Position numbers and translations under genes: made by a program. A DNA stretch of 64,000 bases from Christensenellaceae bacterium (GTDB lineage Bacteria; Bacillota; Clostridia; Christensenellales; Aristaeellaceae): assembly GCA_022510815.1 (NCBI GenBank), contig JAFLST010000005.1, positions 16,353 to 80,352 on the forward strand, written 5' to 3'. The notes beneath the pieces were generated by a model. That model searched no databases. It saw nothing but the letters and a program-made list of their open reading frames with translations, and was not told the DNA's origin. Shown here piece by piece: positions 33,375 through 41,887 of this stretch (position 1 is the first letter of the stretch; every line of letters starts with the position of its first letter).

Positions 33375-35195
33375 ATGAAGATCAGAATCCTGCTGGCCAT
33401 CCTGCTGGCGGCGATGCTTCCCTGCGTCGCGCTGGCTGAAGACGACCCCGAGGCCGTGCCCCTCGACGAGCTGACATGGGTCGAGGACGGCGACGCGCCC
33501 GACGAAGCGCCCGCTTCGGCTGACGACGGGCTGCTCGTGGAGGAGCAGTCCTTCCGCACGCTCTCCCAGGGCATGGAGGGCGAGGACGTGCGGCTGATGC
33601 AGATCCGCCTGACCGAGCTGGAATACTACAGCGGCGACATCTCCGGCAGCTTCGGCGCCAACACCCGCGCGGCGGTCGAGGCCTTTCAGGCGGATTTCGG
33701 CGTCGAGATCACCGGCGTGGCGGACGCGTCCCTCCAGTCGACCATGTTCGCCACGGTCTACCGGCCCCTGCGCTTCGGCTCGCAGGGCGAGCTGGTCAAG
33801 AAGCTCCAGACGGCGCTGATGCAGCTGGGCTACTACACCGGCAAAATCTCCGGCAACTACCTCGAGTCGACCCGGGAGGCGGTGGAGCAGTTCCAGTCCC
33901 GCAACGCGCTGGGCGTGACCGGCGAGGCCAACGCGGCCACCCAGTCCGCGCTCTTCAGCGGCAAGCCCCGCGGCAAGAACGACGCCGCCCTGCCCACCAT
34001 CACCCCGCCGCCGGTGTCGGACACCTTTGTGGTCAGCGACGCCGAGGAGGTCATGCTCGACGACGAGCCCGCGGTGCCCTTCGTCAAGCAGCTCAAGTAT
34101 GAGGACAGCGACAAGAGCGACGGCTCGCCGATCCTCGCCCTTCAGGAGCGGCTGACGGCGCTGGGGTACTACTCCGGGCCCATCTCCGGCAACTTCCTCG
34201 GCAACACCCGCAACGCCGTCAAGGCCTTCCAGAAGCAGAACGGCCTGACCGTGGACGGCATCGTGGGCGAGGCGACGTGGAACGCGCTGTTCAACGACCC
34301 GGCCGTCGTCCTGCCCGACGACACCCCCAAGCCCACCGCCACCCCCGAGCCGCCGGCCTTCCACATTCTGGTGGACGTGAACAATCAGGTCACCACCGTC
34401 TACGGTCGGGACGAAGTCGGCGACTACACCATCGTCGTGCGGCAGATGCTCTGCTCCACCGGCACAAAATCGAATCCCAGCGACCCCGGCGACTGGACGC
34501 TCAACGGCAAGACCGCCCGCTGGTGCTACTTCCCCAAGTGGGGCGGCTATGCCCAGTACTGGACGCGCATCAACAGATCCATCGCCTTCCACAGCGTGAT
34601 CTACAACACCGTCAACACCATGGACCTGTCCGTCTCCAGCTACAACAACCTCGGCAAGCGCGCCTCCCACGGCTGCATCCGCCTGACCGTCGCCGACGCG
34701 AAGTGGATCTATGACAACTGCGGCGCGGGCACCGTCGTCACCATCGACGAGCACCTCCCCGCCGACCCGGAGCTGCGCGCCTCCCTCAAGCTGCCCGGCC
34801 TCAACCGCAGCAACATGCTGCCCTACGCCACCGAGCAGCCCACCGCCGAACCGCGCTATGTCAGCGGCGCCCAGCCGCCCCTGCCCCTGCAGAAGCTCAA
34901 GAAGAACGACTCCTCCGAGGCCGTGTTCTGGCTGCAAAGCAAGCTCAGGGAGCTGGGCTACTACGGCGGCAAGGTCACCGGCACCTATCTGGACGGCACG
35001 GTGAACGCCGTCAAGGCCTTCCAGAAGGATCACGGCCTGACCGCCAACGGCACCGCGGATGTGGGCACCCTCGAGGCGCTGTACGCGCAGGAGTTGGCGA
35101 CCCCCACGCCCCCGCCCACCGACACCCCGACCCCCGAGCTGATCGCCGCGCCGGAAACGCCCGTCCCGTCCGAGGCAGCCGACAACGCTGAATAA
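33375..35195 (+). CDS. secreted L,D-transpeptidase (YkuD) with four peptidoglycan-binding repeats
   Basis: 606 residues. A signal peptide (MKIRILLAILLAAMLPCVALA) exports it. Three PG_binding_1 repeats lie at about 58-123, 131-190 and 243-305 and a fourth at about 505-570 (each with LQ..L..LGYY.G.ISG and AV.AFQ). The YkuD catalytic domain (about 330-460) sits between repeats three and four, with AFHSVIYN and the active-site SHGCIRLTVADA. Pro/Thr linkers separate the parts. It makes 3-3 cross-links or anchors proteins in the wall. Repeats on both sides of the catalytic domain are unusual. Confidence 0.93.
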   Translation: MKIRILLAILLAAMLPCVALAEDDPEAVPLDELTWVEDGDAPDEAPASADDGLLVEEQSFRTLSQGMEGEDVRLMQIRLTELEYYSGDISGSFGANTRAAVEAFQADFGVEITGVADASLQSTMFATVYRPLRFGSQGELVKKLQTALMQLGYYTGKISGNYLESTREAVEQFQSRNALGVTGEANAATQSALFSGKPRGKNDAALPTITPPPVSDTFVVSDAEEVMLDDEPAVPFVKQLKYEDSDKSDGSPILALQERLTALGYYSGPISGNFLGNTRNAVKAFQKQNGLTVDGIVGEATWNALFNDPAVVLPDDTPKPTATPEPPAFHILVDVNNQVTTVYGRDEVGDYTIVVRQMLCSTGTKSNPSDPGDWTLNGKTARWCYFPKWGGYAQYWTRINRSIAFHSVIYNTVNTMDLSVSSYNNLGKRASHGCIRLTVADAKWIYDNCGAGTVVTIDEHLPADPELRASLKLPGLNRSNMLPYATEQPTAEPRYVSGAQPPLPLQKLKKNDSSEAVFWLQSKLRELGYYGGKVTGTYLDGTVNAVKAFQKDHGLTANGTADVGTLEALYAQELATPTPPPTDTPTPELIAAPETPVPSEAADNAE

Positions 35196-35210
35196 ACGCT
35201 TTCCTTCCCG

Positions 35211-35240
35211 CCGCCCGGCAGCCAGCCGGGCGGTTTTTTT
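35211..35240 (+). terminator. rho-independent terminator after the L,D-transpeptidase
   Basis: CCGCCCGGC, loop AGCCA, GCCGGGCGG, then seven T: a perfect 9-bp stem. Confidence 0.92.
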
Positions 35241-35314
35241 CAACAGCTACAGCCGCTGCGATGGCGGACTGAAAAAAAACAGCGTTTCCTGTATCTTCCT
35301 GCGCTGTCTGCCGC

Positions 35315-35343
35315 TTGACAGCCCCGGGGCGGCAGGTTATAAT
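35315..35343 (+). promoter_or_regulatory. consensus promoter of the GGDEF/EAL gene
   Basis: Perfect TTGACA (35315-35320), a 17-base spacer and a perfect TATAAT (35338-35343). The leader of about 100 bases includes a GCCGACA/TGTCGGC stem; no known riboswitch was recognised. Confidence 0.85.
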
Positions 35344-35453
35344 CACACCGTTGGAGTCTGCCGACATGGCGATTTTTGTCCCTTTGTGTCGGCTGCAGGC
35401 TTTCATCCTATTGATTATCAGCAAGACTTCCTTTGACCAAAGGAGACGAGTGA

Positions 35454-38057
35454 ATGCCGAACCCGATCAACGAGCAGGCCCTGCTGGACTATATCAGGGC
35501 CCTGACATATACGCCTCAGGAGGCCGTCCTGCATGTGGACGAGCTGCCCGAGGCGCTGCGCCCGCTGGGGACGGAGCTGACGAAGCTCGGCGACGCGCTG
35601 CGCAAGAGCAATGACCTTGCCGTGGGGCTGGCGACCGGCGCCGTGACCCCCGACGCGATCACCGGGGACGACGCGATCTCCGCCGGACTGAACGAGCTGC
35701 GCCGCCAGCATCACCAGCTGGCAGAGCTGATGAAGCAGGTCGCGGCAGGCGATTATGCCCGCAAGTCCGAGTTCTCGGGCGAGTTTTCCAGCGCCTTCAA
35801 CGAGATGGTCGACCGGCTCCGGGCCCAGAAGGAGGAGCTGGAGCTGAGCGCCTACACCGACTCCCTCACCGGCGCGGGCAACCAGCGCGCGGCCAGCCGG
35901 GTGATGGACGAATTGTGGCAGGAAAAGCGCAGCTTCACCGTCGCGATGGTCGATCTGGACGACCTGAAAACCTGCAACGCCGCCTACGGTCACGCCGAGG
36001 GCAACCGCTTCCTGCAGGCGGTATACCGCATCCTGCGCGACAGCATCCCCGGCGACGAGCACATCTTCCGCATCAGCGGCGACATGTTCCTTGTGATCTC
36101 CGAGACCATGACCATCGCGGCCATGGAGCAGATTCTCGAGGACGCCCGGACGCGCCTGCGTGAAGCGCCCAACAAGGGCCTCGCCTACCGGCGCAGCTTC
36201 AGCTACGGCTGCGCGATTGCCGACGCGACCTCCGCCTCCTCCTACAACCATTTCCTCGCCGACGCCGACGAGCAGATGTACCACTATCGCTACGTCCGCC
36301 GCGACCCGGCAAACGGCCAGCCGGAAAACATGGAGGACGAGGACCTGAACCGCAACGGCCTCAAGAGCCGCGCCTTTGACGCCTTCGCCGCCACCGACCC
36401 GCAGCGCTACCTCTACATGTGCAACGTGCGCACCAACATCTCCCGCTGGTCGCTCAACGCGGTCAAGGACTTCGACCTGCCGGGCGAATACATGGCCGAC
36501 GCGGGCAACATCTGGGCCGACCGCATCCACCCCGATGACCGCGACGCCTATCTCAAGGACATCCACGCCGTCTTCTCCGGCCACAAGCAGACCCACAGCA
36601 TCACCTACCGCGTCCGCACCAAGAACGGCCGCTACGTCGTGTGCACCTGCAAGGGCTACATGCTCAAGGACGAGAACGGCCAGCCGGACTACTTTGCCGG
36701 CTCCATCACCAACCACGGCATGATCGACAACGTCGACCCTGTCACCAGCCTGTACAACGTCTACCGCCTCATCGAAAAGCTCCGCGCCTTCAAGTCCGAG
36801 CGCAAGCCCGCCAGCCTGCTGGTCATGAGCATCAACCAGTTCCGCCGCATCAACAACAGCTACGGCTTCGAGTTCGGCAACAAGGTGCTCCAGCGCCTCG
36901 CCCTGTCCATTCAGGAGCGGGTCGGGGATCAGGGCAGCGTCTTCCGGCTCAACAGCGTCAAGTTCTGCGTCCTGATCGAGCGGCAGGCGGACTTTGAGGA
37001 GCTGGACGCCATCTACCGCGACGTGAGCGACTTGGCCCGCAACCACCTCAAGGTGGACGACCGGACCATCCGCCTCACCCTCGCCGGCGGCTCCGCGAGC
37101 TTCAGGCGCGTGGACACCGAGCCCAACGCCGTGCTGGCCGAGCTGGAATACGCCCTCAGCGTCTCCAAGAAGGAGGGTCAGGGCGCGCTGAACCACTACG
37201 ACGACGCCCGCCACTCCAAGGCCCGCCGCCAGCTCGAGCTGATCGACACCCTCATCCGCAGCGTGCTGCTGGGCGACTTCCACGGCTTCTTCCTCGAATA
37301 TCAGCCGCAGGTGCGCTTCGACGGCCGGGTCGTCGGCGCGGAGGCCCTCGTGCGCTGGAAGGATGACACTTGGGGCCGCATCCCGCCCAACGACTTCATC
37401 CCGATCCTCGAAAACGACTCCTGCTTCTACGAGCTGGGCCTGTGGATTCTCCAGACCGCGCTGCGCGAGGTGCTCCCCATTGTCGACGCGCACCCCGACT
37501 TCATGATCAGCGTCAACGTCTCCTACCGCCAGCTCGAGCTGCCGATCTTCAGCGATGACGTGCTCGCCATCGTCAACCGGATGGGCTTCCCCACCAGGAA
37601 CCTGACCATCGAGCTCACCGAGCACTGCCGCTCCATCCAGCAGGACGTGCTCACCGAGAACCTCAACAGCCTGCGCGCGGCGGGCATCCGCATCTCCGCG
37701 GACGACTTCGGCACCGGCTATTCCTCGCTGGCCCTCCTGCGCGACCTGCCCTTTGACTGCATCAAGATCGACCGCACCTTCATCTCCGACATCGTCGAGA
37801 ACAGCCCCGACCAGATCATCGTCAAGTCCACCATCCAGTGCGCCAAGGACTTCGGCATCCATGTCTGCGTCGAGGGCGTGGAGGACGTGCCCTCCCTGAT
37901 GACCGTCGACGCCTTCCAGCCCGACATGTATCAGGGCTACCTCTACTCCAAGCCCATCTCCCTCGAGGCGCTCCTCGCCATGTTCCAGGACACGGAGGAG
38001 CCGAAGATCGCCATCCAGTTCCCCGAGCTGCCCCTCATCGCGGCCGCCAAGGAATAA
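35454..38057 (+). CDS. GGDEF-PAS-GGDEF-EAL cyclic-di-GMP protein, predicted phosphodiesterase
   Basis: 867 residues with no membrane helix. A helical, HAMP-like start (about 60-135) leads into GGDEF-1 (about 140-275; SGDMF in place of GGDEF), a PAS fold (about 320-420), GGDEF-2 (about 430-560; NSVKF in place of GGDEF), then EAL (about 590-850). EAL residues look intact: GAEALVRW, SVNVS, IELTE, SADDFGTGYSS, IKIDRTF, VEGVED, YQGYLYSKP. So both cyclase sites are degenerate while the diesterase should work; the GGDEFs may bind GTP as regulators. It would lower c-di-GMP in response to a PAS signal. Confidence 0.92.
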   Translation: MPNPINEQALLDYIRALTYTPQEAVLHVDELPEALRPLGTELTKLGDALRKSNDLAVGLATGAVTPDAITGDDAISAGLNELRRQHHQLAELMKQVAAGDYARKSEFSGEFSSAFNEMVDRLRAQKEELELSAYTDSLTGAGNQRAASRVMDELWQEKRSFTVAMVDLDDLKTCNAAYGHAEGNRFLQAVYRILRDSIPGDEHIFRISGDMFLVISETMTIAAMEQILEDARTRLREAPNKGLAYRRSFSYGCAIADATSASSYNHFLADADEQMYHYRYVRRDPANGQPENMEDEDLNRNGLKSRAFDAFAATDPQRYLYMCNVRTNISRWSLNAVKDFDLPGEYMADAGNIWADRIHPDDRDAYLKDIHAVFSGHKQTHSITYRVRTKNGRYVVCTCKGYMLKDENGQPDYFAGSITNHGMIDNVDPVTSLYNVYRLIEKLRAFKSERKPASLLVMSINQFRRINNSYGFEFGNKVLQRLALSIQERVGDQGSVFRLNSVKFCVLIERQADFEELDAIYRDVSDLARNHLKVDDRTIRLTLAGGSASFRRVDTEPNAVLAELEYALSVSKKEGQGALNHYDDARHSKARRQLELIDTLIRSVLLGDFHGFFLEYQPQVRFDGRVVGAEALVRWKDDTWGRIPPNDFIPILENDSCFYELGLWILQTALREVLPIVDAHPDFMISVNVSYRQLELPIFSDDVLAIVNRMGFPTRNLTIELTEHCRSIQQDVLTENLNSLRAAGIRISADDFGTGYSSLALLRDLPFDCIKIDRTFISDIVENSPDQIIVKSTIQCAKDFGIHVCVEGVEDVPSLMTVDAFQPDMYQGYLYSKPISLEALLAMFQDTEEPKIAIQFPELPLIAAAKE

Positions 38058-38063
38058 CTTCTT

Positions 38064-38096
38064 CCCTCCGCTTCTTCACGGAGCGGAGGGCTTTTT
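38064..38096 (+). terminator. rho-independent terminator after the GGDEF/EAL gene
   Basis: CCCTCCGCT, nine-base loop, AGCGGAGGG, then CTTTTT: a perfect 9-bp stem just after the stop. Confidence 0.88.
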
Positions 38097-38101
38097 CTGT
38101 C

Positions 38102-38130
38102 TTGATTGCCGGAACGCTCCGCGGTATAAT
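38102..38130 (+). promoter_or_regulatory. predicted promoter of the GH2 gene
   Basis: TTGATT (38102-38107), a 17-base spacer and a perfect TATAAT (38125-38130), 25 bases before the ATG. Confidence 0.7.
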
Positions 38131-38155
38131 GGGCGCACAGGATGGAGGAATGCGC

Positions 38156-41100
38156 ATGGAACGCCTGCTCAACGATGGATGGAGCTTTGTGAAGCTGCCC
38201 TGCGACGCGCCGCTGGACGAGGCCGCCCGCTGGGAGCCCGTCGACCTGCCCCACGATTTTCTGATCGGGCAGGCGGAGGATCTCTACGAGAGCTGCGACG
38301 GCTGGTATCGCCGGGTGCTGACCGTGCCGGAGGCGGCCCGGGAACAGGTGTGGCTGCTGCGCTTTGACGGCGTATACATGGACTGCGACGTGCTGCTCAA
38401 CGGCGAGACCGTGGTCACCCACCGCTGCGGCTACACGGCCTTTGACGCTGACCTGACCGGCCGCCTGCGCCCCGGCGACAACACGCTGACGGTGCGCATC
38501 CGCCACCGCAGCCCGAACAGCCGCTGGTACTCCGGCGCGGGCATCTATCGGGACGTGACGCTGCACGTCCTGCCTCCGCGCCACATCCCGCTGGACGGCG
38601 TTTATGTGACCGCCGAGGGGCAGGGCGATCTCTGGCGGATGAGCGTCCGGACGGAGCTGGTTGGCCCGGAAAAGGGCGAATCCCTGACCCACCGGCTGCT
38701 GGACGGACAGGGGGCGTGCGTCGCCGAGGCTGTCCTCCCCGCGGCAGGCAGCGCCGCGACGGCTTTGCTCACCGTGGCGAGCCCCCGGCTCTGGAGCTGC
38801 GGCGAACCGAACCGCTACACGCTGGAGACCACCCTCGGCGATCAGCGCATCCGGCAAACTGTGGGCTTCCGGCGCATCGAGCTGACCCCGGACAGGGGCC
38901 TGCTGCTGAACGGACAGCCCCTCAAGCTCCACGGCGTGTGCCTGCATCACGACCTCGGCGCGCTGGGAGCGGCTTTCCACCTGAAGGCGGCCCGGCGGCA
39001 GCTCACCACCATGAAGGCCATGGGGGTCAACGCCCTGCGCACCGCCCACAACCCGCCGGCCCGGCAGGTGCTCGATCTCTGCGACGAGTTAGGCATCCTC
39101 GTGGTCGACGAGGCCTTCGACATGTGGGAGCGCCCGAAGAACCCCTTCGACTACGCCCGGTTCTTCCCCGAGCACGCGGCGGAGGACGTGGCGAGCTGGG
39201 TGCGCCGGGACAGGAATCACCCCTGCCTCGCGATGTGGTCCATCGGCAACGAGATCGTCGACACCCACCTGAGCGAGCGCGGCGAGGAGCTCACCCGCTG
39301 GCTGGCCGAGGAGACCCGCAGGCACGACCCGGGCCGCAACGGCCACGTCACCATCGGCTCCAACTACATGCCGTGGGAGGGCGCGCAGCGCTGCGCGGAG
39401 CTGATCGAGGCCGTGGGCTACAACTACGGCGAGAAATACTATGACAAGCACCACAGCGAGCACCCGGACTGGGTCATCTACGGCAGCGAGACCGCGTCGA
39501 TCCTCTCCAGCCGCGGCGTGTACCGCTTCCCGAGCCGGGCGGGCATCCTCTCCGACGAGGACCTGCAGTGCTCCTCGCTGGGCAACAGCCTGACCAGCTG
39601 GGGCACCAAGGACCTGCGCCGCATGATCGCGGACGATTTGCGCACGCCGTGGTCGCTGGGGCAGTTCCTCTGGTCGGGCATCGACTACATCGGCGAGCCC
39701 ACGCCCTATCACACCCGGAGCTGCTATTTCGGCATGGCGGACACGGCCTGCTTCCCCAAGGACTTCTTCTACCTGTTCAAGGCCCTGTGGACGGAGGAGC
39801 CGGTGGCGCACATCGGCGTGCACTGGGACTGGAACCCGGGGCAGCTCATCGACGTGCCCGTGATGACCAATGGCGCGGAGGCGGAGCTGCTGCTGAACGG
39901 GCGCTCCCTCGGGCGCAAAGCGGTCGACCGCCTCGACCCGGAGCGCTGCTGGCCCCAGTGGCAGGCGGCCTTTGAGCCGGGCGAGCTGACCCTCCGGGCC
40001 TACGACGCGCGGGGGAACCTGATCGCCGTCGACACCCGCCGCACCCCCGGGGACAGCGCGGCCATCGTCCTGACCGCCGAGGACAGCGCGCTCTATTCCG
40101 GCGGCGACGACATGACCTTCGTGACCATCGGCATGGCGGACGCGAAGGGCCTGCCCGTGGACAACGCCGTCGACCGGGTTCAGGTGCGGGTGAGCGGCGC
40201 GGGGCGGCTGCTGGGCCTCGACAACGGCGACAGCACAGACCGCGAGGGCTATCAGACCACCACCCGGCGGCTGTTCAGCGGCAAGCTGCTGGCCATCATC
40301 GGCGCGGCGGAGGAGCCCGGCACGGCCCGCATCGTCGTCTCCTCGCCGGGCAAGGCGGACGCCGCGCTGGACATCCCCGTGCTGCCCGCGGCGAAGACCC
40401 CCGGCCTCAGCGCGGCCTTCCGCTGCCCCGAGGCGCCCATGCCCGCCGAGCGCCCCGTGCGCAAGCTGGAGCTGATCCCCGAGGGCAGCACGCGCCTCAC
40501 CCCCGACCGGCGGGAGGTCACCTTCGCCCTGCGCCGCTGGCCCGCGGACGCCGACCCGCAGCCGGTGCGCTATCGGGTCACCACCGAGGCGGGCATCGAC
40601 ACGGCCTGCGCGGAGATCGTCAGCGAGGGGCCCGACCGGGTGACGGTGCGGGCGCTGGGCGACGGCACGGTGTATCTCCGGGCCACCTGCGACAACGGGT
40701 ATGACCACCCGCGGGTCATCTCCCAGCAGGAGGTGTTCATCAGCGGCCTCGGCGCGCCGAACCTCGACCCCTACGGCTTTGTGGCGGGCGGGCTGCATGA
40801 CCTGTCCGGCGGCGAGTTAGGCGCGGGCAACGAGCAGGGCGTGTCCTTCGCCCGGGACGGCTGGAGCATGGCGGGATTCTCCCGCGTCGACTTCGGCCCG
40901 GTGGGCTCCGACGAGGTGACCCTGCCCATCTTCGCGCTGGACGACAAGGAATATGTGATGCAGCTCTGGCTGGGCGACCCCCGGCAGGGCGGCGAGCGCC
41001 TGGCGGACCTGCGCTATCAGAAGCCCAGCCGCTGGAACGTCTACCAGCCGGAGACCTACCGCCTGCCCCGCCGCCTGACGGGACTGCAGACGCTCTGCTT

Positions 41101-41521
41101 CGCCATGGAGGCCAAGGTGCACCTGAAGGGCTTCTCCTTCACGAGGCAGAGCCGCGCGTGGCTGCCCCAGCGGGCCCTCGGGGCGGACGCGGTCTACGGC
41201 GACAGCTTCCGCCGCGCGGAGGAAGGGATTCTCGGCATCGGCAACAACGTGACGCTGATCTTCGGCGGCATGGACTTCGGCGAGGCAAACCGCGCGCGGC
41301 TGGTGATCGACGGCGCGACCGGGCTCCACGAGCAGCCCGTCACCATCCGCTGCCGCGACGCCGAGGGACAGGAGCTGACCGCCCTTGCTCCCTTCCGGGG
41401 CGGTGAGCGGTCGGAGCAGGCCTTCGAGGTGGACGTGCTGCCGGGGATGTGCGAGGTGAGCTTCGTCTTCCTGCCGGGCAGCAGCTTCGACTTCTTCGGC
41501 TTCCGGTTCGAGCGGCTTTGA
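38156..41521 (+). CDS. large GH2 beta-galactosidase/glucuronidase-type enzyme with C-terminal carbohydrate-binding domain
   Basis: 1121 residues, no signal peptide. Order: sugar-binding jelly roll (WSFVKLPCDAPL, DGVYMDCDVLLNG, SRWYSGAGIYRDV), immunoglobulin-like domain, then the TIM barrel (KLHGVCLHHDLGALG, NALRTAHNPPA) with acid/base Glu in WSIGNEI and the likely nucleophile in YGSETAS. A DUF4982-like region and further beta domains follow. The last 130 residues resemble CBM6 (RRAEEGILGIGNNVTLIFGG; FFGFRFERL). ATG 38156 is used because GGAGG lies 8 bases upstream. Substrate may be a galactoside, mannoside or arabinoside branch. Confidence 0.9.
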   Translation: MERLLNDGWSFVKLPCDAPLDEAARWEPVDLPHDFLIGQAEDLYESCDGWYRRVLTVPEAAREQVWLLRFDGVYMDCDVLLNGETVVTHRCGYTAFDADLTGRLRPGDNTLTVRIRHRSPNSRWYSGAGIYRDVTLHVLPPRHIPLDGVYVTAEGQGDLWRMSVRTELVGPEKGESLTHRLLDGQGACVAEAVLPAAGSAATALLTVASPRLWSCGEPNRYTLETTLGDQRIRQTVGFRRIELTPDRGLLLNGQPLKLHGVCLHHDLGALGAAFHLKAARRQLTTMKAMGVNALRTAHNPPARQVLDLCDELGILVVDEAFDMWERPKNPFDYARFFPEHAAEDVASWVRRDRNHPCLAMWSIGNEIVDTHLSERGEELTRWLAEETRRHDPGRNGHVTIGSNYMPWEGAQRCAELIEAVGYNYGEKYYDKHHSEHPDWVIYGSETASILSSRGVYRFPSRAGILSDEDLQCSSLGNSLTSWGTKDLRRMIADDLRTPWSLGQFLWSGIDYIGEPTPYHTRSCYFGMADTACFPKDFFYLFKALWTEEPVAHIGVHWDWNPGQLIDVPVMTNGAEAELLLNGRSLGRKAVDRLDPERCWPQWQAAFEPGELTLRAYDARGNLIAVDTRRTPGDSAAIVLTAEDSALYSGGDDMTFVTIGMADAKGLPVDNAVDRVQVRVSGAGRLLGLDNGDSTDREGYQTTTRRLFSGKLLAIIGAAEEPGTARIVVSSPGKADAALDIPVLPAAKTPGLSAAFRCPEAPMPAERPVRKLELIPEGSTRLTPDRREVTFALRRWPADADPQPVRYRVTTEAGIDTACAEIVSEGPDRVTVRALGDGTVYLRATCDNGYDHPRVISQQEVFISGLGAPNLDPYGFVAGGLHDLSGGELGAGNEQGVSFARDGWSMAGFSRVDFGPVGSDEVTLPIFALDDKEYVMQLWLGDPRQGGERLADLRYQKPSRWNVYQPETYRLPRRLTGLQTLCFAMEAKVHLKGFSFTRQSRAWLPQRALGADAVYGDSFRRAEEGILGIGNNVTLIFGGMDFGEANRARLVIDGATGLHEQPVTIRCRDAEGQELTALAPFRGGERSEQAFEVDVLPGMCEVSFVFLPGSSFDFFGFRFERL

Positions 41522-41533
41522 GGCGCGGCTTGG

Positions 41534-41727
41534 GGGAAACGACGCGGGAGGCGGCCTATCGAGGGAGGCTATAAGCCGCCTAAGCCCGAGGATGGTGAAA
41601 CCGCCGCAGGGCTGTAGCCATCACTGCCAGAATGGCTGGGATGGCCGAGTGAGAAAAGCCCTCCCGCACCCTCCCGAAAAGCGCTTCCGAGAGAGTATAC
41701 GAATAGAACAGGATGGGCTCCGGATGC
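41534..41727. repeat. family-2 structured repeat, expanded copy
   Basis: GGAAACGACG.GGGAGGCGGC and TGAGAAAAGCCC...TCCGGATGC match 14221-14329. Here 94 bases (about 41556-41649) lie where the compact copy has five. The outer stem is GCGGGAG/CTCCCGC, against GTGGGAG/CTCCCAC there. Confidence 0.65.
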
Positions 41728-41837
41728 CGCGTTTTTTGGGGCGTGGCTGATCTGCGTGATGCCATATTGACGCTTGGACGAACCCCCGGTTCGTCGGGCA
41801 TACCGCTTGTACGATATCAGCCGGTCTGTCGAGCAGC

Positions 41838-41878
41838 AAAAAGGGACATAACGAACGCGCGCCATGTCCCTTGTTTTG
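41838..41878 (-). terminator. predicted terminator after the alpha-glucuronidase (probably two-way)
   Basis: AAGGGACAT (41841-41849) pairs with ATGTCCCTT (41864-41872). On the minus strand it ends in TTTTT; on the plus strand in TTGTTTT. Confidence 0.7.
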
Positions 41879-41887
41879 CTGTGGGGG

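Larger units (their letters stand above)
41522..41887. other. intergenic region with family-2 repeat and terminator
   Basis: No gene. The left two thirds are the expanded family-2 repeat; the right end is a bidirectional-looking terminator. A TGATATCG word on the minus strand (about 41813) resembles the P3 loop of family 1, but the stem around it is broken. Confidence 0.6.

Noticed and set aside
35344..35453. c-di-GMP riboswitch in the leader of the GGDEF/EAL gene
   Set aside because: A GCCGACA/TGTCGGC stem is present but the GEMM core motifs are not recognisable.
38117..38155. Longer GH2 reading frame beginning inside the GGDEF/EAL gene
   Set aside because: It would cross a terminator and the GH2 promoter; ATG 38156 has the ribosome binding site.
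41770..41840. A sixth copy of the family-1 hairpin, suggested by TGATATCG on the minus strand
   Set aside because: The flanking arms pair in only a few positions, so it is not counted as a copy.
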